Below the pieces are notes generated by a model, which was not told the origin of the DNA, did not search any database, and was given only the letters and a program-made list of their open reading frames with translations. This document shows positions 54,211 to 61,968 of a stretch of DNA of 64,000 nt, in pieces. The stretch spans positions 1 to 64,000 of the forward strand of contig CAMNGC010000005.1 in NCBI GenBank assembly GCA_946537885.1, read 5' to 3'. The position numbers and the translations under genes are program-made. The stretch's first letter is position 1. Each line of letters begins with the position of its first letter. The DNA is from an uncultured Clostridia bacterium (GTDB lineage Bacteria; Bacillota; Clostridia; Saccharofermentanales; Saccharofermentanaceae).

Positions 54211-56053
54211 GAAGCAGCGCATAGTAGCGATCACATGGGGCGCTTATATTCTGTGCACGGCTATATTGCTTATATATTATCTCTATTACAACAGATTTGT
54301 TGTCCTGGCATGTCACGACTCCATGATGGAGTTTGCCTATGCCAAGATCCACGGCTGGAAATGGGCTTACGAATATACATATGAATTCCTTCTGGCTCGA
54401 GGCAGGTTCAGCTATATCTTCCCCGGAGTTATCAGTTTCAGGTTCTTTGTTCATGAGAAGGGCAATTATTTGGCTGTCTGGATGCTTCAATATGTTCCGG
54501 TCTATCTGAACATATTCCTGCTGTCATGGGTTGTCGGCAAGAGAGCCGGCAAGGAATACGGCCTTCTGTATTCTCTTTTCTTTGCAACTTTTCTTCAGAT
54601 AAATATCTGGCATTCCTTGATCATCTGTTACCCGCTGGAATTCATGTACGGGCTTTTTCTGGCAATATGGGGTGTGTTCCTTTACCAGTCTTATCTTGAT
54701 GATCCGAAGCCGAGGCTTAAGAAAGCCTGGAAGATGGCTCTCAGCATGTTCTTCTTTTACGAATCCATACAGTGCTATGAGGCCTTCCTGGTAGCTGCGG
54801 TCAGCTATGCCGTCGTCGCCCTCAATTACACGCTCAAAAACTGCGCCGGTAAGGGGAAAAAGGCGGGCATACTTACTTTTATCAAGATCCTCATCCCGCA
54901 TTTTATTGTTTCGGTGGTGTTCCTGAGCATCTATGAGTACCTGCATCTTCACCCCGTCTATCCTGAGGTCGCTGTTATCGATGTTAAGTCTCATGGTAAT
55001 TTTCATGACTTCCTGGTCACATGGAAGAGCTTTACATTCAGCATGTTCCCTCTTAAGCATCTTCTGGATCTGGGAGATCTTGCCTACGGAAGAATGTCGC
55101 TCCTGTCAGTGCGTAACCTCTTTATGCTGTTCATCTGCGGCGTCGGCGGACTTACATCTACGATGGTGATCTTCAATCATGCATCCGAGTTTTCTGTCGA
55201 AAAAAGAAAGAGCACCAATCGTACTCTGATCGTAATCGGCGGCGCGGCTTTTGCCATGATGATCCTCTTCTGTCTGCCTCACGCCATGACGGAGACCTAT
55301 CAGCTCTGGGTAGTCGAGGGTCAGCAGGTTGCCTATGTCCCCACGACCATCTGCTATTACTGCATGGTCGTCGTCCTGATATGCATAATGGGCATAGTCC
55401 TTAATTATCTGGCAACAAAGAGCCTTAAAATAAAGCGGATAGCAGCGGCGCTCATAGCCTTGGTCTTTGCGGTCGGGGGCATGATGACCGTATGTATCAA
55501 CGACGCTTTCAGGGATCTTTGGACCCAGACCAATTCAGTAGCTTCCATAAGGGCGCAGACTTTCTATTCTCTTTGTATAAATGATACTTTCGATGAGTGG
55601 GACATAGATCTGCTCTACACGCCTCCGGGAAGCTATATGGGCGTTCACGGAATAATACAGAATAATGAGACCTTCATGGAAAGCGTAATGGGTAATTATT
55701 ATGATGCGGAGATCGTCAATAATCCCGACGATTTTATGGCGGAAATAGATAATTACAGTAACCCGGCAGTTTTCTTCTATGATTATGATGCCCAGGTAGG
55801 AATTCTGATGAAGATAGAAGATTACGAGTATATCGAAGGCGATGAGGAGGAAGACATTGATCCGGATATGTGGTTCTGGGGCGGAGGAGAGATCCTCGTA
55901 GTGAATGCTCACGGTATGGACTACAAGCTCTATTCTGAGGGCGAGCTGGTGGATAAGGTTCACAGCGATGCATGGTCGGGGACTGTTTTCGAGATAGATG
56001 ATGATACATTCTATACTGATATTGATGCTCAGTTCATAAGATGGTCCAATTAA
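54188..56053 (+). CDS. Large GT-C-like membrane protein of unknown function
   Basis: A 621-residue protein with about eleven membrane segments over residues 8-440 and a ~175-residue acidic C-terminal extracytoplasmic domain. An 'ACHDSMMEFAY' segment after the first helix supplies an acidic site as in GT-C transferases (GtrC-like). No family motif is certain. Position at the end of the cluster and overlap with the previous gene support a role as the final sugar transferase. Confidence 0.65.
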   Translation: MRLKLSDKKQRIVAITWGAYILCTAILLIYYLYYNRFVVLACHDSMMEFAYAKIHGWKWAYEYTYEFLLARGRFSYIFPGVISFRFFVHEKGNYLAVWMLQYVPVYLNIFLLSWVVGKRAGKEYGLLYSLFFATFLQINIWHSLIICYPLEFMYGLFLAIWGVFLYQSYLDDPKPRLKKAWKMALSMFFFYESIQCYEAFLVAAVSYAVVALNYTLKNCAGKGKKAGILTFIKILIPHFIVSVVFLSIYEYLHLHPVYPEVAVIDVKSHGNFHDFLVTWKSFTFSMFPLKHLLDLGDLAYGRMSLLSVRNLFMLFICGVGGLTSTMVIFNHASEFSVEKRKSTNRTLIVIGGAAFAMMILFCLPHAMTETYQLWVVEGQQVAYVPTTICYYCMVVVLICIMGIVLNYLATKSLKIKRIAAALIALVFAVGGMMTVCINDAFRDLWTQTNSVASIRAQTFYSLCINDTFDEWDIDLLYTPPGSYMGVHGIIQNNETFMESVMGNYYDAEIVNNPDDFMAEIDNYSNPAVFFYDYDAQVGILMKIEDYEYIEGDEEEDIDPDMWFWGGGEILVVNAHGMDYKLYSEGELVDKVHSDAWSGTVFEIDDDTFYTDIDAQFIRWSN

Positions 56054-56144
56054 CGAGATTTTGCCTCGTATTATCAGGATAAATAGTGTAAAGTTATTGC
56101 GTCGGCAATATAAATAGCAAGACAAAAGAAAATGGAGAGATAAG

Positions 56145-57320
56145 ATGAAAAAGAGATATAAGCTAGCAGCGTCCGTTCTGACACTGTCCATTGTGGCGGG
56201 AGCAGCTTGCGGGTGTACAAAGAAGTCAGCTACGGATAGCAGTGATACTACGGGGACAAGCGACAGCGCGGTGACAGAGGCGTCTGTGTCAGAGCCTGCA
56301 GCTCTTGTTAGTGAGCCTGCTGAGACAACGGAGTTTGATATTCACGATTATTCTTTCGATACGATCTACGGAGACCAGTTGCCTGAGTACCTTAATAAGC
56401 AGTACTATTTTAACGGTGAGAAGGTGCCGATAGCAGAGTCCAATTTCTATTTTATAAATGCATATCTGGAGCTCTCGGAGTACACCGCTTACGGCTACTA
56501 TCCGGCAACAGAGGACGGCTTCCTGGATCTTACTAAGAACATCGAATATGGTGAAGGCGAGACCGGAACATATACGACATATAGCGAGTTCTATACAGAT
56601 TATTCGGAGCGCATGCTGGCCTCCACTTGCATCATATGTAAGCTGGCCCGCGAGCAGGGACTCGAGCTCAGCCAGGAGACCTTGGACGGTATAGACGGCA
56701 TGTTGACAGAGCTTGAAGAAGAGAATGCCGAGCCTAACGGAGTCACGCTTGATGAGTACTTCCAGCTTTACTACGGTCCCGAATGTGATACCGAGGCATT
56801 CCGTAATGTAATGATCGATTATTATCTGGCTGATCTTTATACTACGACATATATGGATAATTATGAATATACCGAAGAGGAGATCGAGCAGTATACATGT
56901 CCTGTAATCCGCTATGCCTTGTTCTCGGCTCCTTTGGGTGCATCCGAGGAAGATCTTGCCAATGCCGAGACTATGGCTCAGACTTTGGTGGATACTGCTG
57001 CAGGTGACATTGATGATTTCTATACATTAGGTCAGGCATCTGCTCAGGAGGGTGCTTGCATGCAGTGCTCCGAGATCAGTGTTCCCCGGGGAAAAACTGT
57101 AAGTGCTTTTGAGGATTGGGCCTGGGATGAGGCACGCACCGAAGGCGAGCTTGGTGTTATCTATGCCGAGGAGTACGGCTACTTTGCCGTTGGTTTTGTG
57201 GGCATGCAGCTTGACGAGGAGTCCGCTTCCGATATTCCGGTAAGTGCTTTGGGCGACTATGTATCTTCGCTCCTTGGCACGGAGGGCTTTGTTCTCTCGA
57301 CCGATCCTGACGCTGCATAA
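56145..57320 (+). CDS. Lipoprotein, PrsA/SurA-like foldase candidate
   Basis: A 391-residue exported lipoprotein (Cys in 'AGAACGC'), followed by a Ser/Thr/Glu linker (24-60). Residues 75-245 resemble SurA_N/PrsA N-terminal helices ('EYLNKQYYFNG', 'YTEEEIEQYT'); residues 250-385 look like a degenerate parvulin domain ('IRYALFSAP', 'AETMAQTLVD', 'GELGVIYAEEYGYFAVGFVGMQ'). It may fold secreted proteins. Isomerase activity is not assured because the core His residues are not evident. Confidence 0.7.
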   Translation: MKKRYKLAASVLTLSIVAGAACGCTKKSATDSSDTTGTSDSAVTEASVSEPAALVSEPAETTEFDIHDYSFDTIYGDQLPEYLNKQYYFNGEKVPIAESNFYFINAYLELSEYTAYGYYPATEDGFLDLTKNIEYGEGETGTYTTYSEFYTDYSERMLASTCIICKLAREQGLELSQETLDGIDGMLTELEEENAEPNGVTLDEYFQLYYGPECDTEAFRNVMIDYYLADLYTTTYMDNYEYTEEEIEQYTCPVIRYALFSAPLGASEEDLANAETMAQTLVDTAAGDIDDFYTLGQASAQEGACMQCSEISVPRGKTVSAFEDWAWDEARTEGELGVIYAEEYGYFAVGFVGMQLDEESASDIPVSALGDYVSSLLGTEGFVLSTDPDAA

Positions 57321-57361
57321 GAGCCAAGCGGCATTTTTCGATCGAACAAGCTAATTACGGC

Positions 57362-57398
57362 AACTGCCCTGATCGTGAGCGAGGGGGCAGTTTTTTTT
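57362..57398 (+). terminator. Terminator of the foldase-like lipoprotein gene
   Basis: Arms AACTGCCC (57362-57369) and GGGCAGTT (57385-57392) followed by a T run reaching 57398. Confidence 0.85.
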
Positions 57399-57463
57399 GC
57401 ATGAAATGATTCCCGCGGGGAGGGGATTTTCGATAAGGGCACTGCACTGAGACCGGCGTGCGT

Positions 57464-57532
57464 GAGGGACTGTCTACCAATCATGTCCCTCTTTTTCGAA
57501 AAGGTAGACAAAAAGTGCTGTTTTGAGGGACA
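57464..57532 (-). repeat. Intergenic element with interleaved inverted repeats, copy 2
   Basis: On the minus strand: A TGTCCCTC (57532-57525), B TGTCTACC (57510-57503), A' GAGGGACA (57491-57484), B' GGTAGACA (57478-57471). Arm starts are 22, 41 and 54 nt from the first, against 22, 41 and 56 in copy 1 at 37827. TCGAAAA is again between B and A'. A further GTCCCTC (57470-57464) could compete for A'. Confidence 0.75.
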
Positions 57533-57574
57533 CCCCATAGGCATCAGATCACTGACCGGGGCAACTGCCTCGCC

Positions 57575-57733
57575 GTCAACAGATTTACGGTCTGGAGGCC
57601 ATTTCTGTTGACGCACCTGCCCCGTCCGTCAACAGATTTGCTGTCTGGAGGTCATTTCTGTTGACGCCCATACTTCCTCGGTCAACAGATTCGGCTGTAA
57701 AGGAGCATTTCTGTTGACGCCCCTTCCCTCACA
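57575..57733. repeat. Three tandem 53-bp units with palindromic 38-bp cores
   Basis: Cores at 57575-57612, 57628-57665 and 57681-57718, each GTCAACAGA (9 bp) - 20 nt - TCTGTTGAC. Loops contain GGAGG, GGAGG and AGGAG. The period is exactly 53 bp twice. They occupy the 441-bp gap 57321-57761, which also holds the terminator at 57362 and the element at 57464; I see no gene there. Confidence 0.9.
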
Positions 57734-57761
57734 TCATCGACATCGCGGGTAAGCATACACA

Positions 57762-58631
57762 TCAGAGTTCAATCGTGACGAACAGGCAGCCGCAGTTGTC
57801 AGGGCTGATCCTTATGGGACAGTCGATATACTCGGCAGGGATCCTAAGCTCTCCCTCCGGCAGGCGGCCAAGGATCCAGTCTGAGTCATCTCCGGCACTA
57901 TAGCTGTAGTAATGGCCGGGCTCAAAGCTGTCGATATATTCCTCGAAAGTCAGATGGCAGGAGGCGATAAGCTCCGCATGAGGCTGACCGACATAGCGGA
58001 TATGCCAAGGTTCGTATTCAAAGCCCGTGATCTTCTCTTCACCCCGGGGGTAGCGGATGATAAAGCCGTAATCCTCACAGTTGTTATTGACATATTTGCC
58101 CTGGGCGCAGTTGATAAAGCCGGCGCCGGCGTAGTACATGACATAAACATCAAGCGCCAGACCGGTCTCGTGCTCGCTTGTGCCGGGCAGGGCCGCGATC
58201 TCGGGCCCGGATTCGTCGTAGATCTCCTGCTGATGCTCGCGGCTCCTGTAGCTGCTTTCGATATAGAGCTTGTCGTCGTAGCGGCTTCGGATCTCGGCGG
58301 ACAGTGCCGCATATGCATCTACCACCGGACGATTCATGAGAACATCCGTGTCATGGTAGAAAACAACATCTGCTTCAAAGTCATCCGGAAGGGGATGGTC
58401 GGAATTAACCAGCAGGAGACTCTGATCGACGGTGATATTTTCGGGCAGATTTTCCATATCGAGTAAGACCAAATCGCCGTCGGAATAATCGAGCTGAGTC
58501 ACGGGGAGCGACCGTTTGATCTCGAAAGCGTCATTCATCTGGCTTCTGTAGTAAATAAAGTATGCAAGCGCCAGAAACATCACAAAAAGGATGGCGACTA
58601 TCTGGGAAGTGTAATTCTTTTTATTATCCAT
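57762..58631 (-). CDS. VanY-type M15 D,D-carboxypeptidase/peptidase, membrane anchored
   Basis: A 289-residue protein with an N-terminal membrane anchor (residues 10-28). The zinc peptidase domain has 'ESSYRSREHQQEIYDE', 'SEHETGLALDVYV' (first His, Asp) and 'EPWHIRYVG' (Glu, His). VanY/LdcB-like enzymes trim peptidoglycan stem peptides outside the cell. The promoter below puts the transcription start at or next to the ATG and no Shine-Dalgarno is seen, so it may be leaderless. Confidence 0.88.
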   Translation of the reverse strand: MDNKKNYTSQIVAILFVMFLALAYFIYYRSQMNDAFEIKRSLPVTQLDYSDGDLVLLDMENLPENITVDQSLLLVNSDHPLPDDFEADVVFYHDTDVLMNRPVVDAYAALSAEIRSRYDDKLYIESSYRSREHQQEIYDESGPEIAALPGTSEHETGLALDVYVMYYAGAGFINCAQGKYVNNNCEDYGFIIRYPRGEEKITGFEYEPWHIRYVGQPHAELIASCHLTFEEYIDSFEPGHYYSYSAGDDSDWILGRLPEGELRIPAEYIDCPIRISPDNCGCLFVTIEL

Positions 58632-58638
58632 GCAGATA

Positions 58639-58667
58639 ATGATAGAAAACTTGATCTATAGTGTCAA
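58639..58667 (-). promoter_or_regulatory. Promoter of the M15 peptidase gene
   Basis: On the minus strand TTGACA (58667-58662), 17-bp spacer, TATCAT (58644-58639). The predicted start is about 58632, next to the ATG at 58631. Confidence 0.65.
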
Positions 58668-58759
58668 ATTTGAATTGTGGTCTGTTTTATGGCGGGGTTT
58701 GGGGCTATAATACTAATTACCAATCTCGAAAAGAAATATTTTGCAGCGAGGTAGTGTTT

Positions 58760-59755
58760 ATGATGATATGCAGATCGTGTAATAGAGAATTCCCTGATGA
58801 TAATAATTTCTGCGATATTTGCGGAACAAGACTTGTGCCCAAGGAAGAGAAGGCAGCAGATTCTTCTTATGAGGAGTTTGTTAAGCCGGAGCCGACAGAG
58901 GAGATCAAGGAAGTTACAGAGGAGATAAAGGAAGTCACGGAGGAGAAGGTTTCTGAGGCCGAAGAAGTTGCCGAGGAAGTATCTGAAACGGCAGTCGAGA
59001 GCGCTGCTGATGTTGTTGCCGTGCCCGAGCCTGCTCCTGCAGTCGAGCCCGTTCCCGTCAGCATTCCCGTGCAGCCGGCAAAGGCTGTAGCAGAGGAAGT
59101 TAAGCCTTATTATCAGCCCGCTCCCCAGGCCGTGCCCCAATTCGCACAGCCTCAGCAGGCAATGCCTCAGTATAATCAGCCGGCTCCTCAGTACCGGCAG
59201 CCTGCCCCTCAGCCGGCTCCCGTATATCAACAGCCTGCTCCTCAATATCAACAAGCACCTCAGTATGCTCAACCTGCGCCGGCTCCTCAGTATGGCCAGC
59301 CCGTGCAGCAGCCTTACTACGGTCAGCAGTATGCATACGCCACTCCCAGGCCGAGAAAGCCCCAGGGTCCTAATTATTACGAGCAGCAGATGCAGTTCTT
59401 CCAGAATAATCCCGGTGCTTATGAGCAGCAGGTACGTCAGGCTATGGCGGCTTCCTATCAGCAACCCGGAACGCCGGTCTATATGCCTCAGGTAAATCCG
59501 TATCAGCAACCCGCGCCTCAGTATCAGCAGGCGCCTGTCCAGCCCGTCTATCAGCCCGGCCAGCCTGTTCCTCAGCAGCCTCAGTACCAGCAACCGACAC
59601 AGCAGCCTGTGCAGCAGCCTGTGCAGCAGCCGCAGTATCAGGTAGCTCAATATGCTCAGCCTCAGTACTATCAGGGTGTGTACGGACAGCCGATGCCTCA
59701 GTATCAGGCTCAGCCTGCAGCTCCCGCGAACCCGGGGCAGAACCCTGCTCAGTAA
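58760..59755 (+). CDS. Zinc-ribbon protein with long Pro/Gln/Tyr-rich tail
   Basis: A 331-residue protein. Residues 1-27 form a zinc ribbon ('CRSCNREF', 'CDICGTRL'). Residues 30-80 are Glu/Val-rich with a repeated 'EEIKEVTEE' unit. Residues 95-331 are a low-complexity, probably disordered region built from Pro, Gln, Ala and Tyr ('QYQQPAPQY'-like units). No transmembrane segment is present. Start chosen at ATG 58760 with GAGG upstream; the frame is open back to 58661. A TATAAT lies at 58706-58711. Function unknown; the tail looks suited to multivalent or condensate-type interactions. Confidence 0.78.
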   Translation: MMICRSCNREFPDDNNFCDICGTRLVPKEEKAADSSYEEFVKPEPTEEIKEVTEEIKEVTEEKVSEAEEVAEEVSETAVESAADVVAVPEPAPAVEPVPVSIPVQPAKAVAEEVKPYYQPAPQAVPQFAQPQQAMPQYNQPAPQYRQPAPQPAPVYQQPAPQYQQAPQYAQPAPAPQYGQPVQQPYYGQQYAYATPRPRKPQGPNYYEQQMQFFQNNPGAYEQQVRQAMAASYQQPGTPVYMPQVNPYQQPAPQYQQAPVQPVYQPGQPVPQQPQYQQPTQQPVQQPVQQPQYQVAQYAQPQYYQGVYGQPMPQYQAQPAAPANPGQNPAQ

Positions 59756-59799
59756 ATCACAGGATCGCAACAGTCTCTGTAAAGGAGCAACATACAGCG

Positions 59800-59851
59800 A
59801 CTGCTATTCTACGCTTAGCAGTGTATCTCCTTCCTTGACAGGAAGGAGATA
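59800..59851 (+). promoter_or_regulatory. Two hairpins upstream of a putative leader ORF
   Basis: ACTGCTA/TAGCAGT (59800-59806 with 59816-59822) and a perfect 11-bp stem TATCTCCTTCC/GGAAGGAGATA (59824-59834 with 59841-59851). The right arm of the second contains the AAGGAG ribosome site of the leader ORF at 59854. Confidence 0.65.
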
Positions 59852-59853
59852 AT

Positions 59854-59937
59854 ATGTCCTATATCTCTTTGAAGAGATATCTGTTATTCGCTTTGCATTA
59901 TTGGAAGCAGAGTTATATCAGAGTTAACTCTGTTTAG
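59854..59937 (+). CDS. Putative 27-residue leader peptide
   Basis: ATG at 59854 follows AAGGAG (59843-59848) at good spacing and runs 27 codons to TAG at 59935-59937. The peptide is basic and aromatic ('MSYISLKRYLLFALHYWK' at the N-terminal side). Its ribosome site is buried in the hairpin 59824-59851; inside the frame lie a hairpin (59861-59880) and the 14-bp perfect palindrome at 59919-59932. The next gene starts 20 nt after the stop. Arrangement suggests translational attenuation, but coding is unproven. Confidence 0.4.
   Translation: MSYISLKRYLLFALHYWKQSYIRVNSV
59861..59932. repeat. Further palindromes inside the leader region
   Basis: ATATCTCT/AGAGATAT hairpin (59861-59880) and CAGAGTTAACTCTG, a perfect 14-bp palindrome (59919-59932), with an extra half-site CAGAGTTA at 59908-59915, 11 bp upstream. 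The last could be a repressor operator or an alternative hairpin. Confidence 0.6.
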
Positions 59938-59956
59938 CGGTGCGCAGGGGGTGCCC

Positions 59957-60643
59957 ATGAAATATTGCCCTAAGTGTGGAACTGAGCTTGCTGACAGTGC
60001 TCTTTATTGTAAAAAATGCGGAACTGAACAAGGTCAATATATGATCTTTACCGAACATGCTCCGAGTAGAATAAACGGTATTCAGAACAACAAAGATAAT
60101 TATATACAGAATAGTAGCATTGTTGTACAGCCGATGACGATAGATCAAGCCGGAAGCTTTTTTTACGTGATGTTGAAGTTCTTTAGGATACTGGGATTTG
60201 CTTATATCCCCTTTGCTCTTGCTTTGTTGGGGGGGCCTTTCTCGAAGCTTCATGGGCTAAATTATGTTATTAGCCTATTGGGCAGTCTCGCTTTTACCCC
60301 TTTACTCCTAATCATCAATGGTAAGGTATTTGATTTTTCGCGGATCAGTTTTTTGGGCGCCAAGAGAAAGATGCCCGGGAATGTCATCACATATACTTTA
60401 CCTATACTGATCGGAGCTCAAAACTCCTTTTTTTATTCCATATACAGCGTGGAGTTACCGGGGGTAACGGGCAATATTCTAAAGATCCTGGTCGCGTTGA
60501 CGATCGTTACAGCAACGCTGTTTTATGATATCTATTATGGCAGATCCAAAGTTTTGGCAGTCCGACCGATCGTCGGCTCCTTGTTCAATCCGGTCTTTGT
60601 GACTTTGGTGTCGTTAGCATATTTATTGATATTTGTTAAATGA
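59957..60643 (+). CDS. Zinc-ribbon membrane protein
   Basis: A 228-residue protein. An N-terminal zinc ribbon ('YCPKCGTELADSALYCKKCGTEQ', read as CPKCG...CKKCG) is followed by a ~50-residue linker and five or so membrane segments in the Yip1-like arrangement. Start chosen at ATG 59957, 5 nt after AGGGGGT; a GTG 6 bp earlier is part of that site. Function unknown. The next gene starts 13 bp after the stop. Confidence 0.78.
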   Translation: MKYCPKCGTELADSALYCKKCGTEQGQYMIFTEHAPSRINGIQNNKDNYIQNSSIVVQPMTIDQAGSFFYVMLKFFRILGFAYIPFALALLGGPFSKLHGLNYVISLLGSLAFTPLLLIINGKVFDFSRISFLGAKRKMPGNVITYTLPILIGAQNSFFYSIYSVELPGVTGNILKILVALTIVTATLFYDIYYGRSKVLAVRPIVGSLFNPVFVTLVSLAYLLIFVK

Positions 60644-60656
60644 GATGGGGGCAGTT

Positions 60657-61577
60657 ATGAGAAGGTGCAATAAATGTGGTGTTCTGCAAGATGACGATGC
60701 TCTGTTTTGTATAAAGTGCGGCAATCGCCTTGAGGACGACAGAAGTGTTAAGGAAGAGCCCCAAAAACAATACTGCAGTTATTGCGGCAAAGAGCATCCG
60801 ACGACTTCCAGGTTCTGTGTTATATGCGGAAAATCTTTGGAAGGGCAGAACCAGTCTTCGCAGGATCTGTCGTCTACAGAGTCAAAGTCCCGAACAACTG
60901 TCAAGAAGCCCAAGCCCCAGGATGTCAAATATAAATGTTCCAAATGTTTGATGACATTTACCGGGAATGCCGGTGTGTGTCCCAAGTGCGGACGTCCTCC
61001 GAAGAAGCAAACTCCTGTATTGCAACAATATCCCGCGCATCATCCCGACAACGGCTTTGTCATGCCCGGAACCACTCAGATCGCGCTGGGGATCTTGTAT
61101 TTCGCAGCATTGTTTCTGACGTTTTCTCCCTTCTACGAATTGTCGGGCTCATCTCGTTACAAGGACGTGGAGGTCACGCTATATGAGATTGCCAACGGGT
61201 CTTTTAAGACGTATGGAGGCATAAAGACAAAGGCGGTAATGGTCTTTGTGTTTTTGATCGTCGGATTCATTGCAGCTTGTTACGGAAGATCGAAAAAAGA
61301 GGGATATATCGTGTCTTCTATCTCTTCTGTTATCGCTCTGATATTTGTTGGTATAGTTGATAGCGAATTGAATGATCTGAATATGATCAAGACCGTATCA
61401 AGTCGTTATGATGACGAATTAGGATATATGTTAGAGGATGTAGCTGAAAGTTATGGGATCGGACCCGCTTTTTCCGATATGTTCACTCAAAGCATATACT
61501 TTTACGGGTTCTTTGTGGTTTGTCTGATGATCATCATAGCATCTGCCGTTGAGCTGTCCGCCAAGAATGATCGTTAA
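60657..61577 (+). CDS. Multi-zinc-ribbon membrane protein
   Basis: A 306-residue protein with three or four Cys pairs: 'CNKCG' with 'CIKCGNRL', 'CSYCGKEHP' with 'CVICGKSL', and 'CSKCLMTF' with 'CPKCGRPP', giving three zinc ribbons in residues 1-115. Four membrane segments follow (around 140-160, 185-210, 220-240, 275-295). Start chosen at ATG 60657, after GGGGG. Function unknown; likely works with the preceding paralogue. Confidence 0.78.
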   Translation: MRRCNKCGVLQDDDALFCIKCGNRLEDDRSVKEEPQKQYCSYCGKEHPTTSRFCVICGKSLEGQNQSSQDLSSTESKSRTTVKKPKPQDVKYKCSKCLMTFTGNAGVCPKCGRPPKKQTPVLQQYPAHHPDNGFVMPGTTQIALGILYFAALFLTFSPFYELSGSSRYKDVEVTLYEIANGSFKTYGGIKTKAVMVFVFLIVGFIAACYGRSKKEGYIVSSISSVIALIFVGIVDSELNDLNMIKTVSSRYDDELGYMLEDVAESYGIGPAFSDMFTQSIYFYGFFVVCLMIIIASAVELSAKNDR

Positions 61578-61665
61578 CACTGCTGAAAGCCCTTTATTTA
61601 CTATAATCAGTTCTCATGTTAAAATCCATAGGTTAAGCAAGACAATAACACACGGAGTGTGAACT

Positions 61666-61953
61666 ATGGAGATTACAGACGAACTGATCGGGTATCTGCA
61701 GCAGCTTGGCAGGATCAGGCTGACTGATGAAGAACAGGAGAAGACCAAGAAGGATCTTGGTTCCATCCTGGGTTACATTGATAAGCTCAATGAGCTTGAT
61801 ACGGAAGGCGTGGAGCCTATGAGCCACGCTTTCGGAAGAACGAATGTGTTCAGAGAAGATGTTGTTTCTAATGATGCTATGGTGGACGATGTTCTGTCTA
61901 ATGCCCCGGAGGCAAAGGACGGATATTTTGTCGTGCCGAGGACAGTAGAGTAA
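61666..61953 (+). CDS. gatC: Asp/Glu-tRNA amidotransferase subunit C
   Basis: A 95-residue GatC, the small stabilising subunit of GatCAB, which amidates misacylated Glu-tRNA(Gln) and Asp-tRNA(Asn). 'LGRIRLTDEEQEK', 'ILGYIDKLNELDTEGVEPMSH' (in part) and 'LSNAPEAKDGYFVVPRTVE' are typical. A TATAAT at 61602-61607 may be its -10. 15 bp separate it from gatA. Confidence 0.93.
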   Translation: MEITDELIGYLQQLGRIRLTDEEQEKTKKDLGSILGYIDKLNELDTEGVEPMSHAFGRTNVFREDVVSNDAMVDDVLSNAPEAKDGYFVVPRTVE

Positions 61954-61968
61954 GGGGAGGAGAAGATC

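Noticed and set aside
57575..57733. Three regular repeats taken as a CRISPR array
   Set aside because: The gaps are only 15 bp and partly similar to each other, the repeats are degenerate in the middle, and no cas gene is present.
58664..59770. 368-codon Leu/Arg-rich frame antisense to the Pro/Gln-rich gene
   Set aside because: The Leu/Arg composition is the reverse complement of CAG/CCT-rich repeats; the forward frame has a zinc ribbon and a good start.
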